From NCBI GenBank assembly GCA_023313575.1, contig JAJTTP010000021.1:372001-436000 (forward strand): a stretch of 64,000 bases of DNA, given 5' to 3'. Every line of letters begins with the position of its first letter. Position 1 is the stretch's first letter. The position numbers and the translations under genes are program-made. This DNA is from Eutypella sp. D-1 (lineage: Eukaryota; Ascomycota; Sordariomycetes; Xylariales; Diatrypaceae). The notes under the pieces were generated by a model. It worked only from the letters and a program-made list of their open reading frames with translations, did not search any database and was not told the DNA's origin. Positions 10,349 through 22,230 of the stretch are shown in pieces.

Positions 10349-12641
10349 CTAGAATATTCACAGTGATATTTGCCTGGCCGCCTAGACGCATAGATTTGTG
10401 TCGTCACTACAGCCAGCCACGATGCTACCGTTTATAGGTCCAGGTGCATTAGACGAACACTATAAAGTATGCGGGCAGCGCTCTTTCCAATGGCACATTA
10501 TATCGGGTTGGGCACAATATGTTGCCCGTGAGGAGGTAACTTGGCACCAATCCCTTTTATTAGCTGGAGCTTCAAAGGAATAGTACCACAACATACTAGC
10601 GACAGGTATCTGGCCAGTAACAAGGGCCTCGGCACGTCTTGGCCTGCACAGAGAGATTATTCCTCACAACCTAAGTTTCTCTAGCCTTGACGAGCACACC
10701 CCACGTAGAGAAACTCGCAGAGCTGTGTGCCGAGTACGAGGGCCGTCAAAGTAACCAACATGAGTAGGTCCCAGGCTATTACCAGTATCACATGTACTGG
10801 GTCTATTGCGAGTACACTTTGCCTTTCTAATCTCATCTTCGAAAGAGGATTGATTGGGACAACAGCAGACGACCAAGTTGTGCCAAGAGGCGTGTCCTTA
10901 CTCTGGTTGGCGAGGTTGGCTTCTTATCAACCCAGCCATATCCAGCTTACACAAGGAAAGATAGGCTTCGCGCACGGCCATCAGGCCAGTCTAACGTAAC
11001 CTTTCTTTAGCTTCCAGCAGCATTTTCGGCCCGGCGAGCCTGTAAAGTCTTCATCCTGGACTCGGTCTATTTCGCTGGCGGTGGAAATGGTGTAAGTGGT
11101 TATAATAGTGCGCACCGCTCAATGATGCAGACTAAGCTGCAGCCTCACAGACGAGCCCCTTCTTTTGTTTAATGATAGTGTTGGGTTCACTGGCCCAGAT
11201 GCTACGTCTGCGAGACACCAATTGGCATTCATGTACGCCTGAGCGTTCGCTCCCGGATGCGAGCTGACCTCCGTTAGGGGATAGGGCTCGGCCGGGCAGA
11301 GCCGAGATGGGGCCAGGGCCAGGGCCGAAAGGGATGATCAAAGATGTGCGCAGGGGTCTCGATCATCCCCCATCGCGACATCATGCATGGGATCGCGGAT
11401 CACGCACTCGAATAGGAGGAACATTCTCTACACTTACTGCCACCAATCAGCTACATCGTGCCTATCGCTGGCCTGGCCTATCCACCCAACATCCCACATG
11501 GTTCTATTCCAAGACTCACAAGCGGCTCCATTGGTTTCAGGATCGCCGACACCACCCACAAGAGCGGTTAGCGTCCTCATAAGACAGGCTCCCCATGGCC
11601 GCCAAGCGCAGGGAGGCTTTTATTGTTTCACAGCTCGGCGGGAGCTCCACTTAGGTCTCTCAGGTAGACGAGCCGTCTCCGCCTTGCCACTAGCTAGGCG
11701 CGCCGTAGAACATTCCTTTCAGGAGTTGGGAAGGTAGATAGCTGACTATAATGAATGAGATGTTTCAACATCTATCCCATGTTCAGTTCTGGTCGTCTGG
11801 TCCGAGGCTCCCAGGGTGTGGCTGGCCGTCGATCCCCCACAATGGTACGACAAGATAGTGTTTCGTTTATGCTGTTCTTCAAAATTGAAGATGCAAAATT
11901 CTCGTAGTTGTTCGTATCGTGATTGATGATACTTGAATACGATGTAAAAGAGGATCGATCGCATGAGAAGAGTTTAGCTACACATACACTGACTTTGAGG
12001 CAGTGGAGCCTACGAAGTGTATTCCAAATAGAGAATGAGTATAACAGTACTGGAGGTGGCAGTTCGAAGATGAAGCGCGCTGGGCATTGTTTCGCCCCTC
12101 CTGCATGACTACATGGACCGACCATGTGGTGACCCAACATGGACATGGTCCCTGGTGGAGGCTCGTTATTATCAGAGACGGTATAATGCTCTCCCACGAC
12201 GGCGGGTTCATCGCGCCGTCGAGCCACACCCTGTCGGCCGGACTGTCGGTTTTTGACATGGTATAAAACGCTAGTTAAGATATATAGTCAAGCGGTGGAG
12301 TTACCGGGGACTGTAATAATTCACGGCATATCCACCTAATCTCACGGCCGAAATAACGACGACCACCGGGGGAGGCTGTCCCCCTGGATAATGAATAGAG
12401 CAAGTACTTAAGTAACAAAGTTTCCCTTCTCAGCTGGATGTTTTGTTTCTGCTCTTCAGCACTTCCTCAAGTTCAGTCTCTATCCGTTCATTATCGTTGT
12501 TGCTATTATCGGTCCTTTTGGGCTTTGTCGTTCATTCTCTCCAGGCGGGAAATTACTCTTCATCCAGATATCTTGATTGATATAACTATTTGCACTCACT
12601 TTTACTACAATCTACATTGTACAGATTTCCAATCTATCAAA
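10349..12641. other. Gene-poor region upstream of the AA9 gene
   Basis: No complete gene is supported. On the minus strand near 10500-10660, cysteine-rich peptide fragments such as CRGPCYWPDTC and WCQVTSSRATYC appear in different frames, suggesting more decayed coding sequence. The final few hundred bases are the promoter and leader of the AA9 gene; TATAAAA occurs near 12262. Confidence 0.35.
12366..12373 (+). promoter_or_regulatory. Possible CreA/CRE1 carbon-repressor site
   Basis: CCGGGGGA at about 270 bp before the AA9 start codon contains the SYGGRG core bound by the fungal carbon catabolite repressor. A short GC motif of this kind occurs often by chance. The position upstream of a cellulolytic gene is the only supporting context. 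Confidence 0.2.
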
Positions 12642-13943
12642 ATGGGCTATAAGAAGACTTCCTCTGTTATTGCCAGCCTGGCCTCGGCTGCTACTGTTGC
12701 CGCCCATGGCCATGTCACCAACATCGTTATCAACGGGTAGGCCTTCCCCCTTTCATATTAACACTTCAGTGTGAAGTTCACATTCCAAAGAGCTCGCGCT
12801 AACCCATCATGCCAGTGTCTCTTACGAGGGCTACGACCCCTTTACCCACCCCTACCAGCCCGACCCCCCGAGCGTCGTCGGATGGACCGCCGCCAACACG
12901 GACAACGGCTTCGTAGCGCCGTCTTCATTCGGTAACGCAGACATCATCTGCCACAAGACGAGCTCGCCGGGCGGTGCTCACGTTCAGGTGGCTGCTGGCG
13001 ACAGCATCAGCCTCCAGTGGGACACTTGGCCCGACTCCCACAAGGGCCCGATGATTGACTACCTCGCGCGCTGTGAGGGCTCCTCCTGCGAGGAGGTCGA
13101 CCCGACCTCCCTTGAGTTCTTCAAGATCGACGCAGCCGGCTTCGACGCCGCCAGCAAGACCTGGGCCTCCGATGTCCTCATCGCCAACGACTTCAGCTGG
13201 CTCGTACGCATCCCCGAGAACATCGCCCCTGGCAACTACGTTCTCCGCCACGAGACTATCGCACTGTAAGTGTTACCACCCGTCTAGGCAAAAATATATA
13301 TTCAAAGCAGATACTAACTTCAATCAGTCACTCAGCGGGGCAGCAGGATGGCGCGCAAAATTATCCACAATGCTTCAACCTTGAGATCACGGGCTCCGGC
13401 ACCGCGACCCCGGCTGGTGTCAAGGGCACCGAGCTCTATAAGATCGATGACGCTGGAATCGTGGTGGACATCTACAACGGCTTGACCGAGTACACCATCC
13501 CCGGCCCTGCCCTGATCGAGGGCGGTATCTCGTCCGTCGAGCAGTCCCAGTCCGCCATCACGGCCACTGGCACCGCGACGGTCGGCAACGGCGGCGGGGC
13601 CGCTCCTGCGCCTACGGCCGAGCCCACCACTACTGCTGAGCAGCCCTCGCAGCCCTCGCCCACGACGGAGCAGCCAGTGGAGCCGCAGCCGACTGCCGCG
13701 CCTTCGACTCTGGAGACGTCGACGCGTGCTGCTCCTACAACCACCGAAGCACCCGCCACTCCTGCGGAGCCCACTACCGAGGCCCCTGCGCCCGCCCCGA
13801 CTGGCGGCGACAACGGCAACGTCGGCGCCCAGAGCCTGTACGGCCAATGCGGTGGCATCAACTGGACGGGCGCCACCGCCTGCGCTGAGGGTACCTGCAA
13901 GAACTGGAACCCGTACTACAGCCAGTGCGTTAACGAGGCTTAA
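12642..13943 (+). CDS. AA9 lytic polysaccharide monooxygenase with C-terminal CBM1
   Basis: Three exons: 12642-12736, 12816-13265 and 13328-13943, giving 386 residues. The signal peptide ends at Ala21, so His22 becomes the mature N-terminal His that binds copper (AAHGHVTN). The second brace His is His107 in WPDSHKGP. The axial Tyr is Tyr194 in AQNYPQCFN, with the conserved HETIALH stretch and Gln192 nearby. A Pro/Thr/Ala-rich linker of about 100 residues follows. The last roughly 32 residues are a family-1 cellulose-binding module ([11 protein letters not shown] to YYSQC). AA9 enzymes oxidatively cleave cellulose, and some also hemicelluloses, outside the cell. All catalytic residues are intact. 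Both introns have standard GT-AG ends, and splicing is needed to join His183 to the preceding Leu. Substrate specificity cannot be read from the sequence. Confidence 0.95.
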
Positions 13944-14820
13944 GCGGGTGATACCGCTTCCCCCTTGGTTTCGGCTCGTGACTATCGTCCATCGGCCAAA
14001 CCGATGACATGTAACATTCTTCTGTAGATATATATCTTGTACACTTCTTCGATTCAATGAGAGACAACGTGACCAACCATATCGGTACTTCCTTTTTTTA
14101 GTGCTCTGTCAAAGTGTTATCTTCGCGCTTGCCCACTACGATTATGACACGCATTATGCCATTGGACCAATGCAGCGTCAACAGCACGAATAACGACATT
14201 TACCAACGGCGTGGGGAGCAAGTTGGACCATGTGAGTTGGGAGCAAAAAACCAATTGGAATCGTGAAATACCATACCACAAAATGGATGACGATACTGGT
14301 ACAGAATAACCATACAGCGATGAAAAAGGGTTTAGTTTCAAGATGTAGAGTATGCTGTACGATTCGCTGAGAGTGCCTCAATCCATTTCATGCTTAATGC
14401 CGTTGGCGTTGGCAAGGCACATCGAAGAGGCCCACCCCCTGCGCGTAGCGGACCAATTAGTGGGCGATGCCGTCGTCGGGCCACTGCCGGTGGCCATCCG
14501 CGCAGCTAACGCCCTATCCAAGTATAGCCTAGCTGAGGCCCAGCGGAGGGGACGCTTGGGTCAGAACCCTGTCAGTCTGAGGGGGGCAAGTAGGGTGTGG
14601 CATCCAAGCAGACCGCGAGAAGAAGAATGGTCATGGAGGGTCGTGGATCTGACGCTCGGCTGCCTTTGGGTGGCAGCGAGCATACTTAAATAGTTAGTTA
14701 CGCTCTCAATCTGGATTGTGATGTCGTTTCAAAGTTTCTGGGCACCGTGATATGGCCTGGCGAACACCTATTTCATCAGAGCAGGCCTCTACAACCCCTG
14801 ACATTTGAACAGTCGCGGCT
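13944..14820. other. Intergenic spacer
   Basis: This stretch holds the 3' end of the AA9 gene and the promoter of the HET gene. The open frame at 14352-14693 has no family signature and unbiased codons, so I do not call it. A GC-rich patch lies at about 14400-14640. Confidence 0.4.
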
Positions 14821-17048
14821 ATGATCTGCGACGTGTGTCGCGAGGGGGTAGCCAGCATCTGGCACCTCGAGGGCCCGAGAACACTAGGCCGTCTTCAAGA
14901 TTTCCCTAACGTTCTGTGTCGTCTGTTTGGAAACGACATCGAGGAAGGATTGAACATTAACAAAGTGATAGGTAGGGCACGCATATCAGAATATGATGCG
15001 AAGACGTAGATGGGGCGGGAGAAAAGCCTGCGCTTACCGTGGTTTATACAGCGCGGCATAACCTTTTCGAGCCTGAGCGGTACGTGTTCGGTCACCATCC
15101 CAGCTACAAATCCCTGATGAGGTCGCTGGAGCAAGGTTGCGTCTTGTGTAAGCAGTTCGACTCGTCCAGCGACCTAGAGGAGGACGTCAACCCGACCTTC
15201 GAGGCCTTCGGCTACTACTCCGTCCTCACCTTCTCGGTGGAGAGTTCGAGCGGGTCGCCACCCATGATGATCGTGTACTGGGGCGAGGACACGGAGTACA
15301 TGTTCCATGAACTAACTAAATTCGAAGGCAAGTTCACAATCGCTACAAATTTGTAAAATTTGACCTCTTTTTTTACGTTGCTAACTTAAGTGTCAGATGA
15401 CGATGATCTAAATCCTGCGATTACCTCATCGACGGCAGACCCGCAGACGTGGTCGTTAGTTCAGACCTGGCTAGGTATGTGCACTGAGATGCACCAATGC
15501 TCGAGGCACGCCGCCGAAGGCTTCGTGCCCACACGGCTCCTCGAGCTCGACTACGCGGGCCGCGAGAAATCCTTCCGGCTGGTAGATAGCGCCGATCTCG
15601 ACACAGCGGCGCCGTACGTGTCGCTGAGCCACTGCTGGGGAACGGGTCCGGTGGAGAAGAAGCTGCGCTTGCTGAGGTCTACGGAAGATCTTCTCAGGCG
15701 TGGCCTCCCCCTGAGCAGACTCCCCAGGCTCTTCAGAGATGCCGTTGAGATTGCCGAGCGTCTCCGCATCCGGTACATATGGATCGACCGCCTCTGCATC
15801 ATTCAGGACTCGGGCGAAGATTGGGAGGCGGAGGCTGCCACCATGCAGATGGTGTACCAGAACGGATTCTTGAACATTGCGGCTCTCGGGGCGAGAGACG
15901 ACCAGGAGGGGTGCTTCTTCGACCGAGAACCGCTCCTGGTCGCCCCTACACTCATCAACCTGAGCCCGCCGGGATATCCGCCTCTGCCATACCGCTTCTC
16001 CGAGGAGGACGAGGGTTGGAAGTCGACCTTCGAGGGAGATCTCATCACCCGCGCCTGGGTGCTTCAGGAGCGAGTCCTGGCTCCCCGGACGCTATATTTC
16101 GGGCGCAAGCAGGTCTTCTGGGAATGCGGCGAGGCTAACCACTGCGAAACCGTGCCGCGGAACAACCTCGTCACGCCAGCGGCGCCCCAGCTTCCCAAGG
16201 CGCCGCCGACCGCCGACGAGGCGCCGGTGAGGCGTTCCTGGAAGGCGCTTATAGACCCGGCCGGGCGCTCGTACGGTGACTGGACGAGCATCGTGCGGAC
16301 GTACAGCCAGTGCAGGTTAACGTTCGCGGCCGACAAGCTGGTCGCCTTGTCGGGGCTGGCGAAGGATATGTGTGCCGCCAATAGCAGGAAAATAAGCGGC
16401 CACGGCGCCTATGTCGCAGGTCACTGGCGGGATACTATGCCGCAGAACTTAATATGGTCAACTTCGTCATGGGGCCATCGGCCGGCCCCGTACCGGGCGC
16501 CTTCCTGGTCGTGGGCATCAGTCGACGGTGACGTTAGTTTTCCGCAGTTCTATCGACAGTCTACGCTCTTAGCGAAGCTCATTGGAGTGAAGACCGTGCC
16601 ACGTGGGAAAGACTCCACCGGCGAACTGGTGGGCGGCAGTATCATCCTCTCCGCTCCACTATTTATTGCAAAAGGCATCGAGCTTTCCAAGCTGCTCTCT
16701 GCCCAGAGAGAACAGTATAAATTCGGGAACTTCGTCCACCCCGAAACGGGGGAAATCCTGGACATTAACGCACCAAAACGTATAATATTCTTTGACACTC
16801 CGGGTAAGTATCAGGAGGTTACTGTCATAACGATCTGGAGTCTCCTGCACGAAGGTTATCCAGGCAGACCGTGGTCATATTTGGACGTGTGCGGCTTAGC
16901 GGTCGTTCCAGTCGACGAACATCACACCCGTTTCCGCCGTGTTGGATATGTTGACTTTCAAATCAGAGAACGGGAGTCAGATAAAAACATCGATCTCCAA
17001 GAAGAGATAGCGGCAAATATACCAACAAAAATTGTGGAGATAATATAG
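14821..17048 (+). CDS. HET-domain protein (heterokaryon incompatibility type)
   Basis: Exons 14821-14971, 15052-15327 and 15397-17048 give 692 residues. The N-terminus has a short cysteine pair (MICDVC) and a GCVLC motif, which often precede HET domains. The HET domain itself is clear: YVSLSHCWG, then RLRIRYIWIDRLCIIQD, then FLNIAALGA, then RAWVLQERVLAPRTLYF. HET domains trigger cell death after non-self recognition in some fungi; most genomic copies are uncharacterised. Intron 2 is read as GC-AG (G|GCAAGT...GTCAG). Only this donor keeps the frame; the adjacent GT leads to a stop at once. No NACHT, WD or ankyrin partner domain is present, and there is no second incompatibility gene beside it. 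Confidence 0.88.
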
Positions 17049-17328
17049 AAAGCCTATTGGGGCGGGATACTGACAAGAATTGCTGGTGGCATGATGGCTC
17101 AGTCTTCCAGATAATTTTACTATATATTGGTATATACTTGTATAGTCACTTAATCGAAAGGTACCTTCATTGTCTGGATTGTAGGGGCAGCGAAATTTAC
17201 TAGAATACTGCGATGGTAATGGTATTATGGCCCCCTCTAAGCCCCTGTTACGTGCGACAAGGATACACATTTCACACTAGCAATCAAGAAATATGTCGAG
17301 TGCCGTGCCAGTTAAGCGAAGCTTGCTC

Positions 17329-18210
17329 TTACTCGGCCTTCTTGTTCTTCTTCTTGCCGCCGGAAGTGAACTTCGCAGTGCTATTGACCGCAAAGTGCAC
17401 ATACAACCGATCCCACTCCGCCAGTCTCTCCTCCTCTCGCTCCTCGGCCTGGAGATACTCGTTGTTAGGCTTCCACTCGAAACCAACGAGATACGGGTAG
17501 TCGATCTCGTCATCGTCCTAACATCATTATTAATTATGTGACATAGATTGTCGGGAGGGGTGGGATAGAGTAAATATCGTTGATCGACAGAAGGAGTTCA
17601 AGTGTAAATAGCTTACCTTCTTCTTGTAGTGCTTGTAGATGGCATTCATAGCATCCTTGATGGTTACGCCATTCTTGTTCATTCCTGCCCTAACCACGAT
17701 GTTGTTTCCCAGGTGCATGTCAATTGACCGGACAGGAGGCTCGACCAAGTGCTTGCTCAGTATTTGTGGCTCATCAATTGACATCGGAGAGGTGTTTATC
17801 TTCCTATAAATTTCGTGTGTTAGAATCAAGACGATTACAGACCCCAGATGTAGTTGATGATTGAGGCTTACCAGCCCGTCCCCTGGGTCTCCTTCGCTAT
17901 TTCTAGCGTCGTCCTGTTCTCCTCTGCGTAAAAAAACCAATTAGTTTCGATTCAAGTTATCCGGTGAAAAGTTACGTGTTAGGCAACTCTACTTACTCAG
18001 GTCTCTGATGTTGTAAACCCCAGCAACCATGGAGCTCTTCCGCCGAGCGGCCGCAGCCGCGGCCTTCTCCGTCTGTTCCGCCTTCTCCTTGGTAGGCGAT
18101 TCTTCGACATCAGCGATGCCGGAGTCGACTCTGTTTTCCGTCTTCACCTTGGGAGGCGATGTTGAGAGGCCATCGACGGCGGAGTCGACTCTGGTTAATG
18201 GTTCGGCCAT
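17329..18210 (-). CDS. Uncharacterised fungal protein (4 exons)
   Basis: Exons on the minus strand: 18210-17997, 17923-17872, 17803-17617 and 17517-17329. All three introns have consensus donors (GTAAGT, GTAAGC, GTAAGC), and splicing yields 213 residues in one frame. Residues 1-70 are charged, Ala-rich and probably disordered. The middle holds PPVRSIDMHLGNN and KDAMNAIYKHYKKK. The last part holds YPYLVGFEWKP and EWDRLYVHFAVNST, ending in a lysine-rich tail. The arrangement is loosely like DUF6699-type fungal domains, but I am not certain of that assignment. No signal peptide or membrane segment is visible, so it is probably intracellular. Four exons that join cleanly make the gene itself credible. 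Confidence 0.72.
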
Positions 18211-20456
18211 GGTGGAATCGGGTGGATATCCGTTGGAAATATGAAATTCGGTTTAGGTTAAGATTGGCTGTGTTCTGTTCTCTACTAGCTATCAAGGAGA
18301 GAGACCCAGTCAGTCCAACGCTGTTATGTATAGCAGGATTCAAACCCCTACGGGGATATTACGTAGTTCTATTGTAGTTAGAAGGAAAAGAAGTGTAAAT
18401 TCTACCTTGCTTACCAGGCTAGTGTCGAGTCGATGATGACAATGTTGATGATGTTTGATAATGGATATAGGTTTGATTTTGGTGATGATATTTCGGGTAT
18501 CAGGTGTGTGTGATGAATCTCCTTACATGCGTCATGAAGATGAGGAGTGTAGGGGAGGAGAACAGAAGAGGGGGAGGCGAACAATCGGGCTTATAAAGAG
18601 GTAGAGGTAGGGAAGGGAAGACGGGCAGGCAGAACGGGAAATGCCAGAACAGGAAAAGAGGGGGGGTGGCTGAGGGGCTCCTTCCTTCCTTTCTCCTATA
18701 GGGGGAAGAGGGTGGTGGTAGGAGGTGGGATACCTCGGAGAACGGTATTAGATGGGGATGTGGATCGGCGACCAGCTGATGGGATGCGACTTCCCTCCTT
18801 ACTCTATGGGCAGGTTGGCAGACAATACATAAGGTATAGGTATCTACATCTAAGACTACTACATACACTGTCCTGCCACCAAGGCAGATTGGCAGGCAGG
18901 CGGGGTAAAAACGATACATGCAGATGTATTAGGATAGTGTAGATACATGTCGCATATTAGACGGCTCACCACACGATGGCGGTGCTCATCATCGCGTGAC
19001 ATGTAGCTGAGCTCTAAATGAGCTCATAACGCTCATATATACACCGGGCATTAAAGCTCTGGTGGGGTTTCAATGGATCCCCCAATGGCTCCCAATGGGC
19101 TTGCTCATGGCTCCAATGGATCCGGAAGCTTCTCAACCCAAGCACACACACATCATCTCTTACTTGAACGGGCATAGTCCCGCCGCTAAATCTGGGGATT
19201 GACACCCCCCTGCCCATCTAGAAATCCGGGGGCGGGGCCGGTATTTGTTAGAGAAGGCGGATACATCCACATAGATTGTTATACCTTGTTGGAGATACTT
19301 TTGTCGGGTTCGTAGTTCACATCAAAAATACTATACGCCTAGTTGTGCCGTGGTACCTCAACAGATAATAGAGGCTGAATCTCAAGCTCTGTTTGCAAAA
19401 TCCACGATCGCTATATCAAAAAAGGCGGCTTTCTAGCGATGAACCCAGCACTAACAAAAGTGGATAAAAGAAGAGAAATGCGGAACCCTCAAACGTACGG
19501 CGATCGTCCCACCATCAGAGTCTCGTGATACTCGTCGTCCAGGGTTACAGGGATCTTAAAATCATCTCACCCTTCTGATTCGGTCAATCTGGAACCCAAG
19601 CCACGCAACTCTCCGAATCAGGTCGACCCGCCCTTTTTGCGGTTCGCCTGGCCATGCTGCCATGGAACCATGGAAACTAATATCTACATATTTTTAACTA
19701 CGAGACGGGTCTGGATCAATCGGGATGGGGTGATGGCAATGGATTCATCTTTCATAAATATCAGACGACCCCAGGTAAATGGGGGGGAGCATAAGGAACA
19801 CGTTGTGAAATGTTTTTCCCTTCTTTGACTGATGTGAAACTTCCAAAGTCGCGGTCTAGGCTGCGATTGATTAAATTAATTGACATCGTGTATCAGGCGG
19901 GTTGCGGCCTTTGGATCCTGCTAAGTGACGTGATGAAATGCGTCATTTCCGTCAGCTCCCACCTTTCACTTTACCCCCCCTTCGACGATAGGTACTGACT
20001 CGGTGCGACGCTGGGAAATCCTGCGAACAAAATTGGCACGCATATTGGTTAAATTTCTGGCTTGACCGCGTAGTTGACGACCTCATCCCAAAATATTGAG
20101 ACGAGGATAAACAACGAGACGAAAGCGACATCGACATTGAATAGACACACACGCGAACTTTCCATCCGTTTCTCCCGCATCGAATTATGGTAGGAGCACT
20201 GCGGGCGGCGAGCGCGGCGCAGCAGTTACCCAACGCGCATATTCGGCCTCCTGCGAAATATCGCCAAGACACGTCAAGTGGGACGTCATCGGTCGTCGGC
20301 CGTCAGCGGTCAGCGATCAATTGGCGGCCCGCCCCAAGCCAGCCTGCGAGAAACTTGGAATTGAATAAGGCCAGAAAATGGGGAAATAGTTAACCACATA
20401 CATGTCGCCCGGCCGCGACCGAAAACACTGACCGAAAGTTCGAGAAGAAACCCACG
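18211..20456. other. Intergenic; purine-rich promoter tract and short local repeats
   Basis: Downstream of the 18210 start, the + strand is strongly purine-rich at about 18535-18680, so the minus strand reads as a CT-rich tract. That is typical of fungal promoters and leaders. At 19070-19130 the words CAATGGATCC, CAATGGCTCC and CAATGGGC recur as a short imperfect repeat. An open frame from 20187 (MVGALRAASAAQQLP) might be the first exon of the next gene, but no convincing donor joins it. Confidence 0.4.
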
Positions 20457-20826
20457 ATGTCGATATTCCCGTACCCGCCTGTCTGGCGTGATGTGACACC
20501 CTTGTCTCTCTTCCCAGAGTCAGAGCTGAGAAACGAATATCCTGTGAGGGTTGAGAGAACCTGGCAAAGGCGGCCTAATAGGCTTCAAGAGGCATTGAGA
20601 AATAAAGATCGCGCAGGGTCGATGTCGATGAGTATGGAGAGAACGAGAACACCCATTTCACAATGTACCAATGCGCGTTTCGCATGCTACTAACCTTTTT
20701 AGAATCACCAGACTGCGCCGGGCTTGGCCTATGCGTCTCGAATGTCCGCAGGATTTGAAATTATTCCCAAGACTGCTGGGGAAGAACGAATTCGCCAAGA
20801 AAGTCGTCGCCCGTCAAACAGCATAA
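20457..20826 (+). CDS. Tentative small gene, product unknown
   Basis: An open stretch from ATG 20457 encodes SIFPYPPVWRDVTPLSLF and WQRRPNRLQEALRNKD. A perfect yeast-like branch and acceptor (TACTAACCTTTTTAG) ends at 20702. After it, the frame RLRRAWPMRLECPQ to KKVVARQTA runs to TAA at 20824-20826. Joining the two parts in frame needs a donor at 20618 (GTCGAT), which is weak. The product would be about 95 residues, basic and Arg-rich, perhaps mitochondrial (guess). An N-terminal exon may lie at 20187. The strong acceptor is the main reason to list it. Confidence 0.35.
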
Positions 20827-21149
20827 TAATCTTAGATGTGTTTCGGCCACTGAAAGACGATAGATAGGAAATGCTTTATGATGATTTTTATTAAATGCCC
20901 CCCTTTTTTCCATTGAGATGTGGGCAAGCTATCGGAAAACGCAAATCGGTGGACTACCTTCGGTCTAGTCCTCGAAACTATCGAAATTCTCCCGTTCCAG
21001 CGCCCTGAATCACATAGCACCATGTTGGTCCCCACGGTTCAACACCGTGGCCGACACCTCATTCTTCTTTTTCTACCTTCAACATCAAGTACCCCCTACT
21101 ACGACGGAAAGCACCAGGCGCATCTAGCATGCCAAGCGCTCTTCACAAA
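20827..21149. other. Intergenic spacer
   Basis: Short spacer between the tentative gene and the 3' end of the 2EXR gene. Nothing further is seen. Confidence 0.4.
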
Positions 21150-22175
21150 TTAACCTCCCAGACGACGAAGCATGCTCTCAACGCTTCGTTCAATGTCGGC
21201 GATCTTCGTCATCGTGTCGTCAAGCTTCATCATAGACAATTTTGAGGATGCCTCAGTCAACTCCACTTCCGAAACGCTCGACAAACGATTCTGTAAAGTC
21301 TCCACGCCATTTCCGTTGCCACCCGCACGGGGATCCCCTTCTATCTCTCGATAATACAGCATAGCAATGTGGTCGAGGAGCGGATGGCTATCCCAAACCG
21401 AGGTGTCGATGTCGGGAAGGCCTTTAAGGCTGCGCAGGCCATGTGGCTCGCGGGCGGTCCAACCGGGGGCCAAGCAGTGAATGGACTCGAAATCGGCGGC
21501 GTTCGGCGACTTAATCACATGCTCAGCGTGTTTCAAGGCTTCGTTTGCGATGAGGCGGTACACGGGAGTTCCACGCTTGCTGTCTCGCGCCACGTGGGCT
21601 ATAAGGCCTTCGTTGCTCTTGAGCTGGTCCTCGTTCTGTAGAATGAGGAAGCGGCGGACCACGGGGGCGTGACAGCCGCGTCTAGTGCCATCGTATTGCG
21701 CGAACCCCTCACTTCGAGTAATTCTGATGGTGCGCTTAGGACTCGCGCGTAATAGCTCGTCAGCGGCAATTACCACGAAGTCGTTGGGCGTGGCGGCAAA
21801 GCGGATGCCGGGCACGGCTTGTTTTCTGCTCCCGACGGAGAAGAAGCTGTAACGGTCGTAGTTGAGTGCAACGGCACGGGCCTCGTGATTCACGAAGAGC
21901 AGGGCGCTGGTTTGCTTGTATCGCTTCCCCGTGATGGGGCATCGCCAGCACGGGTATGCCAGCAGCCCGAGCTTCTTCCGGTCACTGATATGCTCGTGTG
22001 CAATGAAGATGGCCCGCGGCTGCTCCAGGGCGTGCTTCCAGATCAAAAGACGCAGCTCCACAGGGAGCTCGGGGAAGAGGTTGAATGCTGCCTTGGGCTT
22101 GGTGCCTGTGTCGGCATGAGGTGGTTGATTGGCGTCAGCTCCTTGAGAGCGACGGATGTGATACCAAAGTTGCAT
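21150..22175 (-). CDS. 2EXR-domain protein
   Basis: An intronless 341-residue protein. Residues about 31-50 (FNLFPELPVELRLLIWKHAL) are the hallmark of the fungal 2EXR domain, with the matching second half SALLFVNHEARAVALNYD near residues 92-109. The remainder is weakly conserved. The C-terminus (SKLSMMKLDDTMTKIADIER) looks like a short coiled coil. 2EXR proteins form large expanded families in Pezizomycotina and resemble F-box-like fungal proteins, but their function is unknown. No signal peptide or membrane segment is present. Confidence 0.85.
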   Translation of the reverse strand: MQLWYHIRRSQGADANQPPHADTGTKPKAAFNLFPELPVELRLLIWKHALEQPRAIFIAHEHISDRKKLGLLAYPCWRCPITGKRYKQTSALLFVNHEARAVALNYDRYSFFSVGSRKQAVPGIRFAATPNDFVVIAADELLRASPKRTIRITRSEGFAQYDGTRRGCHAPVVRRFLILQNEDQLKSNEGLIAHVARDSKRGTPVYRLIANEALKHAEHVIKSPNAADFESIHCLAPGWTAREPHGLRSLKGLPDIDTSVWDSHPLLDHIAMLYYREIEGDPRAGGNGNGVETLQNRLSSVSEVELTEASSKLSMMKLDDTMTKIADIERSVESMLRRLGG

Positions 22176-22230
22176 TGTTGTATCGGTAGAGTATGATAGG
22201 TCGGGATTGCACGTTGACTCCGCCGTTTTC

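Noticed and set aside
13332..14057. 241-codon open frame on the - strand
   Set aside because: It is antisense to the AA9 linker and CBM1 and is Arg/Gly-rich from GC-rich codons; the + strand gene is certain.
14352..14693. 113-codon + strand frame before the HET gene
   Set aside because: No signature, no splice context, and composition typical of a GC-rich spacer.
18500..18919. 139-codon minus-strand frame
   Set aside because: It translates a CT-rich tract into Pro/Ser/Leu low-complexity sequence; this is better explained as promoter or leader DNA.
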